Origin: Desulfoscipio geothermicus DSM 3669
GTDB lineage: Bacteria; Bacillota; Desulfotomaculia; Desulfotomaculales; Desulfallaceae
NCBI RefSeq assembly: GCF_900115975.1
Contig: NZ_FOYM01000016.1
Location: 20,871 to 84,870 of the forward strand
Direction: 5' to 3'
DNA length: 64,000 nucleotides
In this document: piece by piece, positions 34,851 to 43,612 of the stretch
How positions within the stretch are numbered: position 1 is the stretch's first letter
How the letters are laid out: each line of letters opens with the position of its first letter
The notes under the pieces: model-generated
The model's input: only the letters and a program-made list of their open reading frames with translations
Databases searched by the model: none
What the model was told of the DNA's origin: nothing
Position numbers and translations under genes: made by a program

Positions 34851-35573
34851 TTACGAAGTCACTTCCTTTAATGTCCTCGACCATGTGTCCGGCTCAACCC
34901 GGCGGTACTTGCGGTTGCCGATCATGCAGTCACGGCCCGGCACCGCCTTTTTTTGCAGCACGCCGGAGCCCCGGTATCGCAGCACATGGTAAAATGCCAT
35001 CACGTGTTGCGGGCCGATATTGCTGTCAATTTGCCGGCAAAAAATCCAGATAACCTCCGGTAGTTTCAACAACACTGCCGGCGTCAACAAGGCATCGGCC
35101 AGTTGCCTGATTTCCACCTGCAGGTTTACCGGGCCGTCGGTATAATTACCTTCAAAAACATCCCTGAGGGTTGTTTTTCTGCCGGCCATTTCTATGTTGC
35201 CGATTACATCACTGACATTGACCAGCGCCTGCTGGTCAATGGTGATGTAGGCCCCTATGGAGGTTTTAAATAAGTCCTCCATTTGCCGAATCAATTTATC
35301 CCTGCCGTATTTATAATAACATTCACTCACCGTTGTTTCCTGTTTTTCGCTGTCAAGCCAGGTGTAAACGGGTACGGAAACGATCCCGATGGGCCCGGCC
35401 CGGTCGGGGAAGAAAGTCAGGTTCACCGCTTTCAGTTTGGGGCCGTCGGTCCAGAAAATAATCACGCTGTCCGGCGTACCGGTGTCGGCCTGTGCCGCAA
35501 AACCGGGTGTGGATAAAAAACCCGACAAAAATATCAAGGACAACATCAACACGGTGATTTGCAACGTCCGCAA
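34851..35573 (-). CDS. Secreted LCP (LytR-CpsA-Psr)-like protein
   Basis: A 240-residue protein with a signal peptide (about residues 1-27, ending GFA-AQA). The body recalls the LCP fold: DSVIIFWTDGPKLKAVNLTFF, IVSVPVYTWLD, a YKYGRDKL segment and IGAYITIDQQALVNVSDVIGNIEM, which in LCP enzymes surround the polyprenyl-phosphate pocket. Several of the usual arginine and aspartate residues are not obvious, so it may be inactive or divergent. LCP enzymes attach polymers to the cell wall. Start TTG 35573 with AAGGAG upstream. Monocistronic by appearance. Confidence 0.6.
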   Translation of the reverse strand: MRTLQITVLMLSLIFLSGFLSTPGFAAQADTGTPDSVIIFWTDGPKLKAVNLTFFPDRAGPIGIVSVPVYTWLDSEKQETTVSECYYKYGRDKLIRQMEDLFKTSIGAYITIDQQALVNVSDVIGNIEMAGRKTTLRDVFEGNYTDGPVNLQVEIRQLADALLTPAVLLKLPEVIWIFCRQIDSNIGPQHVMAFYHVLRYRGSGVLQKKAVPGRDCMIGNRKYRRVEPDTWSRTLKEVTS

Positions 35574-35750
35574 TGATGGTTCTCCTTTCAGTAAAAAGTG
35601 TCGCGGATATTGGTGGTGGCAACAAAATCTGCAACTGGTCGCAGTTGTTATGCCATGCTTATTTTTGCCGGGTTGCCTGACAATTATTATTATTTATTAA
35701 AAAAGGGCGCTTTAGCCAATTGCACCGCTTTCCCGGTTGTAGCAAACATT

Positions 35751-35966
35751 TTAAGTGTAAAACTCCACGGGCGGGTTGGTGCTGTAATTTTTAACGCACC
35801 GGCCGCGAGAGGAACGGAACAGGTCCTGGAACAGGCGGTGAAAATCTTCCACCGGTAGGCAGAGATAACCGTCCGTATTGGCCAGGGAACCATTGACATA
35901 AAAATTAAAGAAAATGTGATGTTTGGTGACTTTAACCATGGAAAGCCTGTATTCATTGGTACTCAC
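35751..35966 (-). CDS. Small protein of unknown function, 71 residues
   Basis: Not recognised. The frame starts at GTG 35966, six bases after AAGGTG, and reads as a soluble mixed protein with FNFYVNGSLANTDGYLCLP and EDFHRLFQDLFRSSRGRC. The amino acid mix is sensible and lacks the arginine/proline excess of shadow frames. An overlapping minus-strand frame (35690-35956) is less protein-like. It lies alone between the LCP-like gene and hisG. Confidence 0.5.
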   Translation of the reverse strand: MSTNEYRLSMVKVTKHHIFFNFYVNGSLANTDGYLCLPVEDFHRLFQDLFRSSRGRCVKNYSTNPPVEFYT

Positions 35967-36032
35967 GTTTATCACCTTGTGCCTGTAATTTTTTATATTT
36001 TACGTGATAAAGTTAAAATAGTCCATAGACCC

Positions 36033-36061
36033 TTGACAGTTGCCGGGCAGGGGTATATACT
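36033..36061 (+). promoter_or_regulatory. Promoter of hisG
   Basis: TTGACA (36033-36038) and TATACT (36056-36061) are separated by 17 bases, with the transcription start expected near 36068, about 54 bases before hisG. Confidence 0.82.
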
Positions 36062-36121
36062 GAATAAAGTGCTTTAATACGCTAAATAGATAACGAGATA
36101 AAGTAAAGGGGATGGCTAAAT

Positions 36122-36997
36122 ATGCAAAAAAAGTTACGTTTGGGATTACCCAAAGGGAGCTTGCAAGAATCAACTTTTCAGCTGTTCAAGCGAGCGGGCT
36201 TTAACATTTCCGTGCGCAGCCGCTCTTACTTTCCGTCCATAGACGACCCGGAAATAGAAGTGGTGCTGATGCGCGCCCAGGAAATTCCCCGCTATGTCAA
36301 CGAGGGTGTACTGGATGCTGGATTAAGCGGTCTGGACTGGATTTTGGAGAATGAAGCCGATGTGGTGGAAGTGGCCAACCTGGCCTATTCCAAGCAGACC
36401 AACAACCCTATCCGGGTGGTGCTGGCGGTTTCCGAATACAGCGATATCCAAACGGTTAAGGACCTGGAGGGTAAACGCATCGCCACCGAACTGGTGCGGC
36501 TTACCCGCAACTACCTGAAAAAGAACGGTGTCACCGCCTCGGTGGAATTCAGCTACGGGGCCACGGAGGTCAAGGTGCCGCACCTGGTGGACGCCATTGT
36601 CGATCTCACCGAAACCGGCAGTTCCTTGCGTGCCAACAAGCTCAAGGTGATTGACACCTTACTGGAGTCCACTACCAGGCTGCACGCCAACAAGCAGGCC
36701 TGGGACGACCCCTTCAAAAAGGAAAAATTGCAAAACCTGGCGGTATTGCTGCTGGGCGCGCTGCGCGCCGATTCCAAGGTGGGCCTGAAAATGAACCTGC
36801 CCAAGGACAAGCTGGACGACATCCTGACTATTCTGCCCGCCATGAAGCACCCCACGGTGTCGCAGTTGATCAACAGCGACTGGCTGGCCCTGGAGACCAT
36901 ATTGGACGAAAAACAGGTGCGCGACCTGATCCCCTCCCTGCGCCGGGCCGGCGCCCAGGACATCATCGAATACCCGCTCAACAAGGTAATCCCGTAA
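36122..36997 (+). CDS. hisG: ATP phosphoribosyltransferase, long form
   Basis: A 291-residue enzyme for the first step of histidine synthesis, joining ATP and [22 protein letters not shown] opens the catalytic part, [19 protein letters not shown] is a conserved block, and [20 protein letters not shown] is the PRPP-binding loop. The C-terminal 75 residues form the ACT-like regulatory domain of the long (hexameric) type, which does not need HisZ. No other his gene is near, so it is an isolated transcription unit with its own promoter. Confidence 0.93.
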   Translation: MQKKLRLGLPKGSLQESTFQLFKRAGFNISVRSRSYFPSIDDPEIEVVLMRAQEIPRYVNEGVLDAGLSGLDWILENEADVVEVANLAYSKQTNNPIRVVLAVSEYSDIQTVKDLEGKRIATELVRLTRNYLKKNGVTASVEFSYGATEVKVPHLVDAIVDLTETGSSLRANKLKVIDTLLESTTRLHANKQAWDDPFKKEKLQNLAVLLLGALRADSKVGLKMNLPKDKLDDILTILPAMKHPTVSQLINSDWLALETILDEKQVRDLIPSLRRAGAQDIIEYPLNKVIP

Positions 36998-36999
36998 AA

Positions 37000-37097
37000 C
37001 TGCCACGTTGCGCGCATTATGCAGGACCACCGGAGCCGGTCCGAAACGAACCAAAGTCCTGTCGGAGCGGAGATTCGCAAGCGCAGCAGGGACTACC
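37000..37097 (-). repeat. 98-bp dispersed repeat, inverted copy
   Basis: The minus strand of this stretch matches the plus strand of 16141-16238 over nearly its full length: CTGCGCTTGC, AATCTCCGC, GACxGGACT, GGTTCG and GGTCCTGCAT are shared in order. Both copies adjoin a GGGGACAGG-type arm. No coding frame is conserved between them, so it looks like a non-coding repeat. Confidence 0.75.
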
Positions 37098-37104
37098 AAT
37101 CCGC

Positions 37105-37178
37105 AAAAAGGGGACTGAAAAAAAGGGACTGGCTCCTTTTTCGCATTTTGAAAAAGGTGCCTGTCCCCCTTTTTTTTC
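37105..37178. repeat. GGGGACAGG palindromic repeat, copy 4 (with extra half)
   Basis: A half unit AAAAAGGGGACTG at 37105 is followed by a full unit (37117-37178) with AAAAGGGACTGGCTCC and GGTGCCTGTCCCCCTTTTT around CTTTTTCGCATTTTGAAAAAG. The 37.0-37.5 kb gap before the rhomboid gene is otherwise filled by the 98-bp repeat and a second palindrome; no gene was seen. Confidence 0.8.
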
Positions 37179-37250
37179 CTGTCTCCTTTTACGGTGCCTT
37201 TTTTATTCTTGAGGTTGTTCGAAAAGTTCACGCGAGACACACGTTTGATA

Positions 37251-37308
37251 GGTGCCAGGTGTTGAAAGTTGAAAAATCTTCGATTTTCAACTTTCAACAC
37301 CTGGCACC
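37251..37308. repeat. 25-bp perfect palindrome (GTTGAAAGTTGAAAA type), copy 2
   Basis: Arms 37251-37275 and 37284-37308 are perfectly complementary around an 8-base loop. Compared with the copy at 27634, the seventh position of the left arm changes from G to A, and the right arm changes from C to T to match, so pairing is kept. It lies 185 bases upstream of the rhomboid gene. Confidence 0.9.
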
Positions 37309-37493
37309 AAAGCTAACTACACCGACTTGGCAAACTTTGTTCAAATGCTGCACTAGCACCTACATGCTCCTTTTCGAACACACACTTCTTGTTTACAACC
37401 AAAAGCCAAATTTTTTTAATATAGCCGCGCGCAATTTGGTGAATTATAATATTATTAAGGTAATCGCTTTGCACGACGGAAGGGGAGAAATCA

Positions 37494-38180
37494 TTGATTC
37501 CGCTCAGAGACAGCGTCAGATCGCGAACTTTTCCCATTGTCAACCTGACCATTATAGTATTGAACCTAATTGTATATTTTTTGGAAGTTTCGGTCGAACC
37601 GTACCAATTGAACCAGATTTACTATACTTTTGGTTTGACTCCGGCTGAAGTGTTGAATACAATTTTTACGGGGGCGTCCCTGACGCCGGTGCTGGTAAGT
37701 TTTATTACCGCCATGTTTATACACGGCGGGTGGGTGCATGTAATAGGTAACATGCTGTTCTTATGGGTTTTTGGGGATAATGTCGAGGACCGGCTGGGGC
37801 ATTTCAAGTACCTGCTTTTTTACCTGGCTGCCGGGATAGTTGGCAGCGTGGCCCATATTATGACCAATCCCACTTCCACCGTTCCGGTGGTGGGGGCCAG
37901 CGGCGCCGTGGCCGGGGTGCTGGGCGCTTACATTATTGCCTTTCCACGCTCGCGCATTCTCGCCCTGGTACCCATTATAATCATCTTTACCCTTATGGAA
38001 ATTCCGGCGGTTGTATTCATTGCTCTGTGGTTTTTAATCCAGCTGTTCAACGGTGTGGCGTCCCTGGGCGGCGCGGCCAACCCGGTGGCTTACTGGGCCC
38101 ATGTGGGTGGTTTTATCATGGGCGCTGTGCTGATTAAAATAATGGCCCCGCGCGTGGCTAAAGGTTATTTTCGTCCATAA
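37494..38180 (+). CDS. Rhomboid family intramembrane serine protease
   Basis: A 228-residue membrane protein with six to seven helices. The catalytic serine is in GASGAVAGVLGAY (about residue 132) and the histidine in AYWAHVGGFIMG (about 203); HGGWVHVIGNMLFLWVFGDNVED gives the conserved loop and helix 2 residues. The substrate is unknown. Start TTG 37494 with AAGGGGAGAA upstream. A PspC-domain gene follows after 70 bases. Confidence 0.92.
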   Translation: MIPLRDSVRSRTFPIVNLTIIVLNLIVYFLEVSVEPYQLNQIYYTFGLTPAEVLNTIFTGASLTPVLVSFITAMFIHGGWVHVIGNMLFLWVFGDNVEDRLGHFKYLLFYLAAGIVGSVAHIMTNPTSTVPVVGASGAVAGVLGAYIIAFPRSRILALVPIIIIFTLMEIPAVVFIALWFLIQLFNGVASLGGAANPVAYWAHVGGFIMGAVLIKIMAPRVAKGYFRP

Positions 38181-38250
38181 TGCCGACAAGCCGTGGCGAC
38201 AAGATGCCCCGCGGCTTATAAGTTCCACCGATCAAAGGAGATTTGTGCAT

Positions 38251-38451
38251 ATGGCCCGACAAATTAAACGATTATACCGATCCAGCCGCAATTACATGAT
38301 AGGCGGGGTTTGCGGCGGGCTGGCGGAATATTTGGGTCTGGACCCCGCCCTGGTACGCCTGGGATATGTGCTGCTTTCCGTGCTTTCTGCAGCTTTTCCG
38401 GGTATTCTTGTTTATTTGATTGCTTGGCTGGTAATCCCCAGGGACTTGTAA
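38251..38451 (+). CDS. PspC-domain small membrane protein
   Basis: A 66-residue protein consisting of the PspC domain: RLYRSSRNYMIGGVCGGLAEY then LDPALVRLGYVLLSVL and a membrane helix through AWLVIPRDL. PspC domains are linked to envelope stress responses. Start ATG 38251 (GTG 38245 is also possible) behind AAAGGAG. Likely cotranscribed with the rhomboid gene. Confidence 0.92.
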   Translation: MARQIKRLYRSSRNYMIGGVCGGLAEYLGLDPALVRLGYVLLSVLSAAFPGILVYLIAWLVIPRDL

Positions 38452-38581
38452 AAGTCGAGAAGGACAGCTCTTTGGGGGGGGTTAAAAACTACCTGGTTAC
38501 GCAAGCCTTCGTAAAACTGCACGTATTCATTATAGACGGTAATAATGTCGTAAAGTTCCCAATACGCTGTTCCCTTTGGAT

Positions 38582-38623
38582 AAAAAAGCCTTAACCTTAT
38601 ATATATAGGAACCGGTTAAGGCT
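38582..38623 (-). terminator. Terminator of the rubrerythrin-type gene
   Basis: Read on the minus strand, AGCCTTAACC (38623-38614) and GGTTAAGGCT (38596-38587) form a 10-bp stem with a 17-base loop, followed by TTTTTT. It lies 63 bases after the gene ending at 38686. Confidence 0.85.
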
Positions 38624-38685
38624 ATGCATATATTGGTGTAAAAGTAATTGGAGATTGCTTTCTGACCAGGTTCCTGGTTGCCTGC

Positions 38686-39111
38686 TTACTTAAAATATCT
38701 ATCCAGCAGCCCCTTTAGGGCTCGGGCGTGCCTGGCCTCATCCTTGGCGGCTTCGTCAAAAAAGTCGTGCGCCTCGTCAATGTTATCCTGCTTGGCCTTC
38801 ACGGCAGCTTCACGCTTCATCTGGTTTGATTTTTGTTCTCCGGCTAAAGCCTTTTCAATGTTTTCTTTGGTACTGGCGGAAATTTCACCGTTGAGTTCGC
38901 CGAAGCGAGCGGCGTGCATAGCTTCTTCCCAGGCAATTCGAATCAGCACTTCGCCAACCTCGGGGTAACCCTCGCGCTGCGCCTGGCGGGCAGCTGCCAG
39001 ATACCAGCCCACCTCCCAGTTTTCGCCGCTGAAGTTATCTTTCACCGCCTGTTCCAGGGCTGTGCCTTTAGTAACCCCCAGTTTAACTTCTGTAGCAAAA
39101 CTTAAATCCAT
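38686..39111 (-). CDS. Rubrerythrin-family diiron protein without rubredoxin domain
   Basis: A 141-residue four-helix-bundle protein. Diiron-type ExxH pairs are visible in WEEAMHAARFGE and KDEARHARALKGL, with other ligand glutamates in FSGENWEVGW. Rubrerythrins detoxify peroxide in anaerobes; the usual rubredoxin domain (two CxxC) is absent at both ends, so electrons must come from another protein. The start is ATG 39111 with GGGAGGG upstream. The frame stays open upstream into a decayed methyltransferase, but that longer product is not believed. Confidence 0.85.
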   Translation of the reverse strand: MDLSFATEVKLGVTKGTALEQAVKDNFSGENWEVGWYLAAARQAQREGYPEVGEVLIRIAWEEAMHAARFGELNGEISASTKENIEKALAGEQKSNQMKREAAVKAKQDNIDEAHDFFDEAAKDEARHARALKGLLDRYFK

Positions 39112-39120
39112 TTTTAACCC

Positions 39121-39755
39121 TCCCAATAGTATTTTGTGATTATTTTCCCCACAACCACCCCAGCGCATACTAAATAGGTCAGTTAGGGCGTTACGAATTT
39201 TAGAACTCAAAGGAGCGGATATATCACCAACAAAGGTCATTGCAGTAGTTTCTTGAAAACCTGCTTGTTTAAACCATTCACGGGCACGCATGATATGCCT
39301 CTCCGGTTTCATAGTTTTTTTAAATGGAGCAATTCCCGCCGAAGTTGCATTTAATTGAGCTTCCAACAGTGGATATCCAGGAAGTAGCATCTGTGACGAC
39401 CATATTAGAATAAATACCAAAGGTGTTGTCACTGTAAGGAATTGCATTGACATCACCCACCTTAAACGTAATCCTGTCTTTTAAGCCGGACTTAGATACT
39501 AAACAATAAGCTTCTTCCAAAAATTCCTTAGTTATGTCAAGACCCACTATGTGTCCGCTTGGCCCCACCACTTCTGCTAACAGCAGGGAATACAGCCCAA
39601 TACCGCACCCTGCATCCAGCCCATAACTTGATAAAGGAATAGGTAGTTCTTTTAGTATCTTTCTAACAACTGGCTCCCTAAGAGCATTTGATAAGCGTAA
39701 CCTTGTAGAATATTGGTTAAATGTTGCTCATATTTTATCACCACCACTATGAATA
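39121..39755 (-). pseudogene. Decayed SAM-dependent methyltransferase
   Basis: Pieces of a class I methyltransferase lie in order but in different frames. The first, upstream of about 39430, includes TRLRLSNALREPVVRKIL, motif I as LDAGCGIGLYSLLLAE, VGPSGHIVGLDITKEFLEEAY and the KVGDVNAIPYSDNTF block. The second, in another frame, gives WSSQMLLPGYPLLEA, then MRAREWFKQAGFQETTAMTF. At least one frameshift lies near 39430-39450, the middle is shortened after LNATSAG, and no start codon was found: an in-frame stop precedes the first conserved residues. Confidence 0.75.
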
Positions 39756-39794
39756 TTGATCATGGTAGCGATATCTGGTAAGAAAAAGGTTTAA

Positions 39795-40682
39795 TCAGTT
39801 AAACAATTCAGAAATAGGCACCGGTTCCAGATCACGTTCCCTTAATTTTTGAATGATTTCGGGTAGGGCCTGCAGCGTATTCTTATGCCCTTCGTGCAAA
39901 ACAATAATTGAGCCGGGTATAGTCTGATTCAATATTTTAGCGACTATTTCTTCCGGGGGCGGGTCTTCCCAGTCCCGGGGATCAACATCCCACAGGATCA
40001 ACTGCTGGTTTAACTCCTGAGCTGCCGCAACCATGGCTTCGGAGTGGCGGCCATAGGGAGGGCGCAAAAGGCTTACCTCTTTGCCCACAATATCGTAAAC
40101 CTGCTCTGCCACGCTCTGCAGGTCTGCAAACACCTGCCCCGTCTCCAGTTGATCCAACCGGCCATGCCACCAGGAATGACTGCCGATTTCGCTTCCCTGT
40201 TCTATAACTTTACGAGCTAACTCGGGGTAAAGACTCACCCGCTGTCCCACCATGAAAAAAGTAGCCCGCGTATCATATTTTTCAAGGACGTCAAGATACT
40301 GTTCGGTCATCCCCGGAAAAGGGCCGTCATCAAAGCTTATCCCCACTTTGCCCTTAACCTCAACTCGTTTCATTATTTGTGGATACTCTACCGGGGGAGG
40401 ATCCACCGCTGTAGACTGTCGCGGCAGAGGCAGCATTTTTTCCGGCTGCGATGATATTTGCGGGGATTTACCTTTGTTACCTGCCTGCGGAAGCTTAGTT
40501 TCAGCCGATTGCTGGCCGGTAACGGAAAGGGATGATGCTGCCGTTGACTTGCTCGTTTGTTGATTTAACTCCTGCCACGAGTGATATCCGAGTGATTGTC
40601 TTGATAATGTAAACTGAAAAGGATAGAAAAAAACGCCAAGAAAAACCAGCGCCCCGATTACTGCCCGTAAGGCAGCTAACAT
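39795..40682 (-). CDS. Polysaccharide deacetylase (NodB domain)
   Basis: A 295-residue membrane-anchored or secreted protein: N-terminal hydrophobic helix (residues 3-21), a Ser/Gln/Pro-rich linker to about residue 110, and a NodB domain. Motifs are VGISFDDGPFPGMTEQY (catalytic base and metal Asp), SHSWWHGRLD (HxxxH type metal site), LRPPYGR and WDVDPRDW, with VLHEGHKN near the end. It probably removes acetyl groups from peptidoglycan or another surface glycan. Start ATG 40682 with GGGGAGGG upstream; a longer frame to 40739 is less likely. Confidence 0.9.
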   Translation of the reverse strand: MLAALRAVIGALVFLGVFFYPFQFTLSRQSLGYHSWQELNQQTSKSTAASSLSVTGQQSAETKLPQAGNKGKSPQISSQPEKMLPLPRQSTAVDPPPVEYPQIMKRVEVKGKVGISFDDGPFPGMTEQYLDVLEKYDTRATFFMVGQRVSLYPELARKVIEQGSEIGSHSWWHGRLDQLETGQVFADLQSVAEQVYDIVGKEVSLLRPPYGRHSEAMVAAAQELNQQLILWDVDPRDWEDPPPEEIVAKILNQTIPGSIIVLHEGHKNTLQALPEIIQKLRERDLEPVPISELFN

Positions 40683-40845
40683 TTTACTTCGCCCTCCCCG
40701 ATATATTAATACCTTATATTTATAGACGAATTTTCTCATATTTTTGTTGCATCTTATGGAATGATTTTCATATGTATAACTCCTCTCTAATATAAAAGCT
40801 AATATCAGGGCTTGTAGTTTAGCTTTCTGACAGGTTACTTAATAA

Positions 40846-41181
40846 TCAAAGGGAGGCCTTTTCTTCCACCGTGTTAGGTTTTAGGTCAAAACGAGCTACT
40901 TCTTCATCTCCTAAAGTAACAATCAAGTTAGCATTTAGGGCTTCTCGTTCTAATTGTTGCATTTCTTCAGGAGGGGGCAACAGTTTGACCTCCTGGTTTT
41001 CCTCTGCAGCACCTAAGTCGAAATGAAGGGTATATACCCCTTTTTGGCCTGGTTTGAGAACTGAAGTAAAAGTATGGCTGTGTCCTAATCCAGTCCCGCT
41101 ATACCCCTCTGGATGATTAAATATGTCAAATCCCATTGTCCTTTTTGAAACAGATAGGCGGGTTTGATTGTTTACGCCCAA
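40846..41181 (-). CDS. Hypothetical protein, possibly a fragment
   Basis: Not recognised. A 111-residue frame whose C-terminal 90 residues (from TMGFDIFNHPEGYSG onward) look like a beta-rich domain; TFTSVLKPGQKGVYTLHFDLG reads like an Ig-type fold strand pair. No signal peptide, and no good SD before TTG 41181 or the internal ATG, so it may be the tail of a longer gene whose start has been lost. Codon and residue use look real. No partner gene is adjacent on the strand. Confidence 0.45.
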   Translation of the reverse strand: MGVNNQTRLSVSKRTMGFDIFNHPEGYSGTGLGHSHTFTSVLKPGQKGVYTLHFDLGAAEENQEVKLLPPPEEMQQLEREALNANLIVTLGDEEVARFDLKPNTVEEKASL

Positions 41182-41498
41182 TTGCGGAAGAAGAGAAATG
41201 CGCGATGCCGTTTTTTCCCGTATTGGTCAACTGCTTTAACTCATGGCCGTCTGGTGCCGCCATTCCCTTTTTTCCTTCAAGTGGCAACCGGCTTGTTCTC
41301 ATTGAATTGATAGATTTCAAGATAGTGTGCTTTTTCTGTCTATTGTTAATTATTTTAAAAAATGAACTTCAACCCAAGTGGTTTACTATCGCTATCCTTA
41401 CTGGATATAATGTTACCAAACAATAAAGACCTAATATTTTAAAACCTGTTGGTTGCTTGGCGGGTTGATTAAAGAGGTGTAATAGCGAGGTGAGGATA
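41182..41498. other. Intergenic region without recognised gene
   Basis: About 317 bases, lower in GC than the flanks, between the hypothetical fragment and the ADP-forming acyl-CoA synthetase. Short frames on both strands show no SD or family likeness. It may hold lost 5' sequence of the fragment and the promoter of the synthetase; neither could be assigned. Confidence 0.5.
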
Positions 41499-43601
41499 GT
41501 GAACGATCTCACAAGCATGGTCAGGCCGGAATCGGTTGCCGTGGTCGGAGCTACACCAAAGCCGGGGAAAATTGGCCACACTATTTTTAACAATGTCATT
41601 AACAGCGGTTATCAGGGGAAAATATTTCCCATTAATCCCAAGGAAAAGGAAATCGCTGGATTGCAAGCCTACCCAGCTGTATCCGAAGTGCCCGAACAGG
41701 TAGACATGGCGGTAATTGCCGTACCTGCGGCCCGGGTGTTGGATGTGGCGGAAGATTGCGGCCGGGCCGGCGTAAAAAGCCTGGCGGTGATTACCGCGGG
41801 CTTTAAGGAAGTTGGCTCGGAAGGACTGGAACTGGAAAAACGGCTGGTACAAACTTGTAAAAATTACGGTATGCGCATGCTGGGTCCCAACGTAGTGGGG
41901 CTTATTGATACGCATACACCCATCAACGCTTCATTTTCAGCTACATTCCCCAAAAAGGGAGAAATCGCCTTCCTGTCACAGAGCGGTGCGATGCTGGTGG
42001 CCATTTTGGACTGGAGCATTGCGGTGGGGCTGGGCTTCAGCAAGGTGGTCAGCCTGGGTAACAAGGCTGACTTGTCCGAAATAGACTTTATCGAAGAAGC
42101 CGCCAACGACCCCAACACCAAGGTTATTCTTTGTTACATTGAAGATATCGTAGACGGTCCCAGGTTTCTTGATGTAGCCTCCCGGGCGGCGCGCAAAAAG
42201 CCGGTGATCGTAATCAAGTCCGGGACCAGCCAGGCCGGGGCGCAGGCCGCGTCGTCCCACACCGGTGCTCTGGCGGGCAGTGACCTGGCCTACGATGTGG
42301 CTTTCCGCCAGTGCGGTATCATCAGGGCCAAAAGTATGACGGAATTATTCGACCTGGCGGTAGCTTTCGCCAAGGCCCCGGTGCCCAAGGGCAACCGGGT
42401 GGCCATTGTTACCAACTCCGGCGGCCCCGGGATTATCGCTACGGATAACGTGGAGGCCATGGGTCTCACCATGGCCCGGTTTGAAAAGGAAACCATTGAT
42501 GAATTGCGGGAAAACCTGCCGGCGGAATCCAACATCTACAACCCGGTGGATGTGCTGGGTGACGCCAAGGCCGATCGCTACCGGTTCGCGCTGCAAAAAG
42601 TGTGCGCCGACCCCAATGTGGACAGCGTGGTAGTGTTGATGTGCCCGGTGGGGGTTACCCAACCCATTGAAACCACCGAGGCCATCCTGGAGATGCGGGA
42701 AGCTTTCCCCGACAAGCCCATTTTCGGGGCTTACATGGGCGGTGAGACTCTGGCCGGGGGAGCGAACATGCTGGCTAAAGCCGGAGTGCCCTGCTTTACC
42801 TTCCCGGAACCGGCTATAGCGTCTATCAGCGGCCTGGTGCACTATAATGAAGTATTGCGGACTCCGGAGGAGGACAGCGCTGCTGATTTGCCGAATATTG
42901 ACCGTAAAGGTGTAAAGGCTATATTTTATGATGTGTTAAAAGACAACCGGCTGGTGCTGCTGGGCAGTGAAACTGCGGAAATAGCCAAATGTTACGGTAT
43001 CCCGGCGGCGCCGGTGGCGCTGGCCACTTCACCGGATGAGGCCGTGGAAGAGGCGGAAAAAATGGGTTTCCCGGTGGTGCTGAAGGTGGCTTCCCCGAAA
43101 ATTATGCACAAGACAGATGTGGGTGGAGTTAAAATAGGTTTACAGACGGCGGAGGAAGTGCGCCAGGCTTATATAGAAATCATGGATAACGTGCACGGGT
43201 ATATGCCCCAGGCGGTGATTTACGGTATTGAGGTGCAGAAGATGATGCCCAAGGGCACGGAACTGATTATCGGGATGACCCGGGATGTCCAGTTCGGCCC
43301 GCTTATAGCCTTCGGTCTGGGCGGCATCTATGTCAACCTGCTCAAGGACGTCAGTTTCCGGCTGGCCCGGGGGTTGACCGCGCGGGAAATCGAAAACATG
43401 CTGCGGGAGACCAAAGCTTATACCTTACTGCGGGGTTACCGTGGTGAAAAACCCCGGGATATGGCGGCCCTGGTGGATGTCATTAGAAGAGTGGCGGCGC
43501 TGGTCAATGATTTTCCGGAAATTGCCGAAATGGATATCAACCCGGTGTTTGCATATGAAGACGGGCTATCCGCCCTGGATATAAAAATCACCATATCGTG
43601 A
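41499..43601 (+). CDS. ADP-forming acyl-CoA synthetase (fused alpha-beta)
   Basis: A 700-residue NDP-forming enzyme that interconverts acyl-CoA, ADP and phosphate with acid, CoA and ATP. The order is a CoA-binding domain (MVRPESVAVVGATPKPGKIG), a succinyl-CoA-ligase-like part with the phosphohistidine in SSHTGALAGSD, and a C-terminal ATP-grasp domain (GFPVVLKVASPKIMHKTDVGG). It can save ATP in acetate or propionate formation, fitting an anaerobe. Start GTG 41499 with GAGGTG six bases upstream; GTG 41490 is possible. It overlaps the SD of the next gene. Confidence 0.92.
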   Translation: MNDLTSMVRPESVAVVGATPKPGKIGHTIFNNVINSGYQGKIFPINPKEKEIAGLQAYPAVSEVPEQVDMAVIAVPAARVLDVAEDCGRAGVKSLAVITAGFKEVGSEGLELEKRLVQTCKNYGMRMLGPNVVGLIDTHTPINASFSATFPKKGEIAFLSQSGAMLVAILDWSIAVGLGFSKVVSLGNKADLSEIDFIEEAANDPNTKVILCYIEDIVDGPRFLDVASRAARKKPVIVIKSGTSQAGAQAASSHTGALAGSDLAYDVAFRQCGIIRAKSMTELFDLAVAFAKAPVPKGNRVAIVTNSGGPGIIATDNVEAMGLTMARFEKETIDELRENLPAESNIYNPVDVLGDAKADRYRFALQKVCADPNVDSVVVLMCPVGVTQPIETTEAILEMREAFPDKPIFGAYMGGETLAGGANMLAKAGVPCFTFPEPAIASISGLVHYNEVLRTPEEDSAADLPNIDRKGVKAIFYDVLKDNRLVLLGSETAEIAKCYGIPAAPVALATSPDEAVEEAEKMGFPVVLKVASPKIMHKTDVGGVKIGLQTAEEVRQAYIEIMDNVHGYMPQAVIYGIEVQKMMPKGTELIIGMTRDVQFGPLIAFGLGGIYVNLLKDVSFRLARGLTAREIENMLRETKAYTLLRGYRGEKPRDMAALVDVIRRVAALVNDFPEIAEMDINPVFAYEDGLSALDIKITIS

Positions 43602-43612
43602 GGTGTTTACTG

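Noticed and set aside
35690..35956. Alternative 88-residue minus-strand frame
   Set aside because: It overlaps the better-supported 71-residue frame, has no SD, and its residue mix is shadow-like.
36553..37648. Long frames overlapping hisG and the 37.0-37.5 kb repeats
   Set aside because: They read through palindromes and antisense hisG, with no start signals or family likeness.
38686..39456. A single 256-residue fusion of methyltransferase tail and rubrerythrin
   Set aside because: The rubrerythrin part has its own GGGAGGG and ATG at 39111, and the upstream part is a frameshifted remnant.
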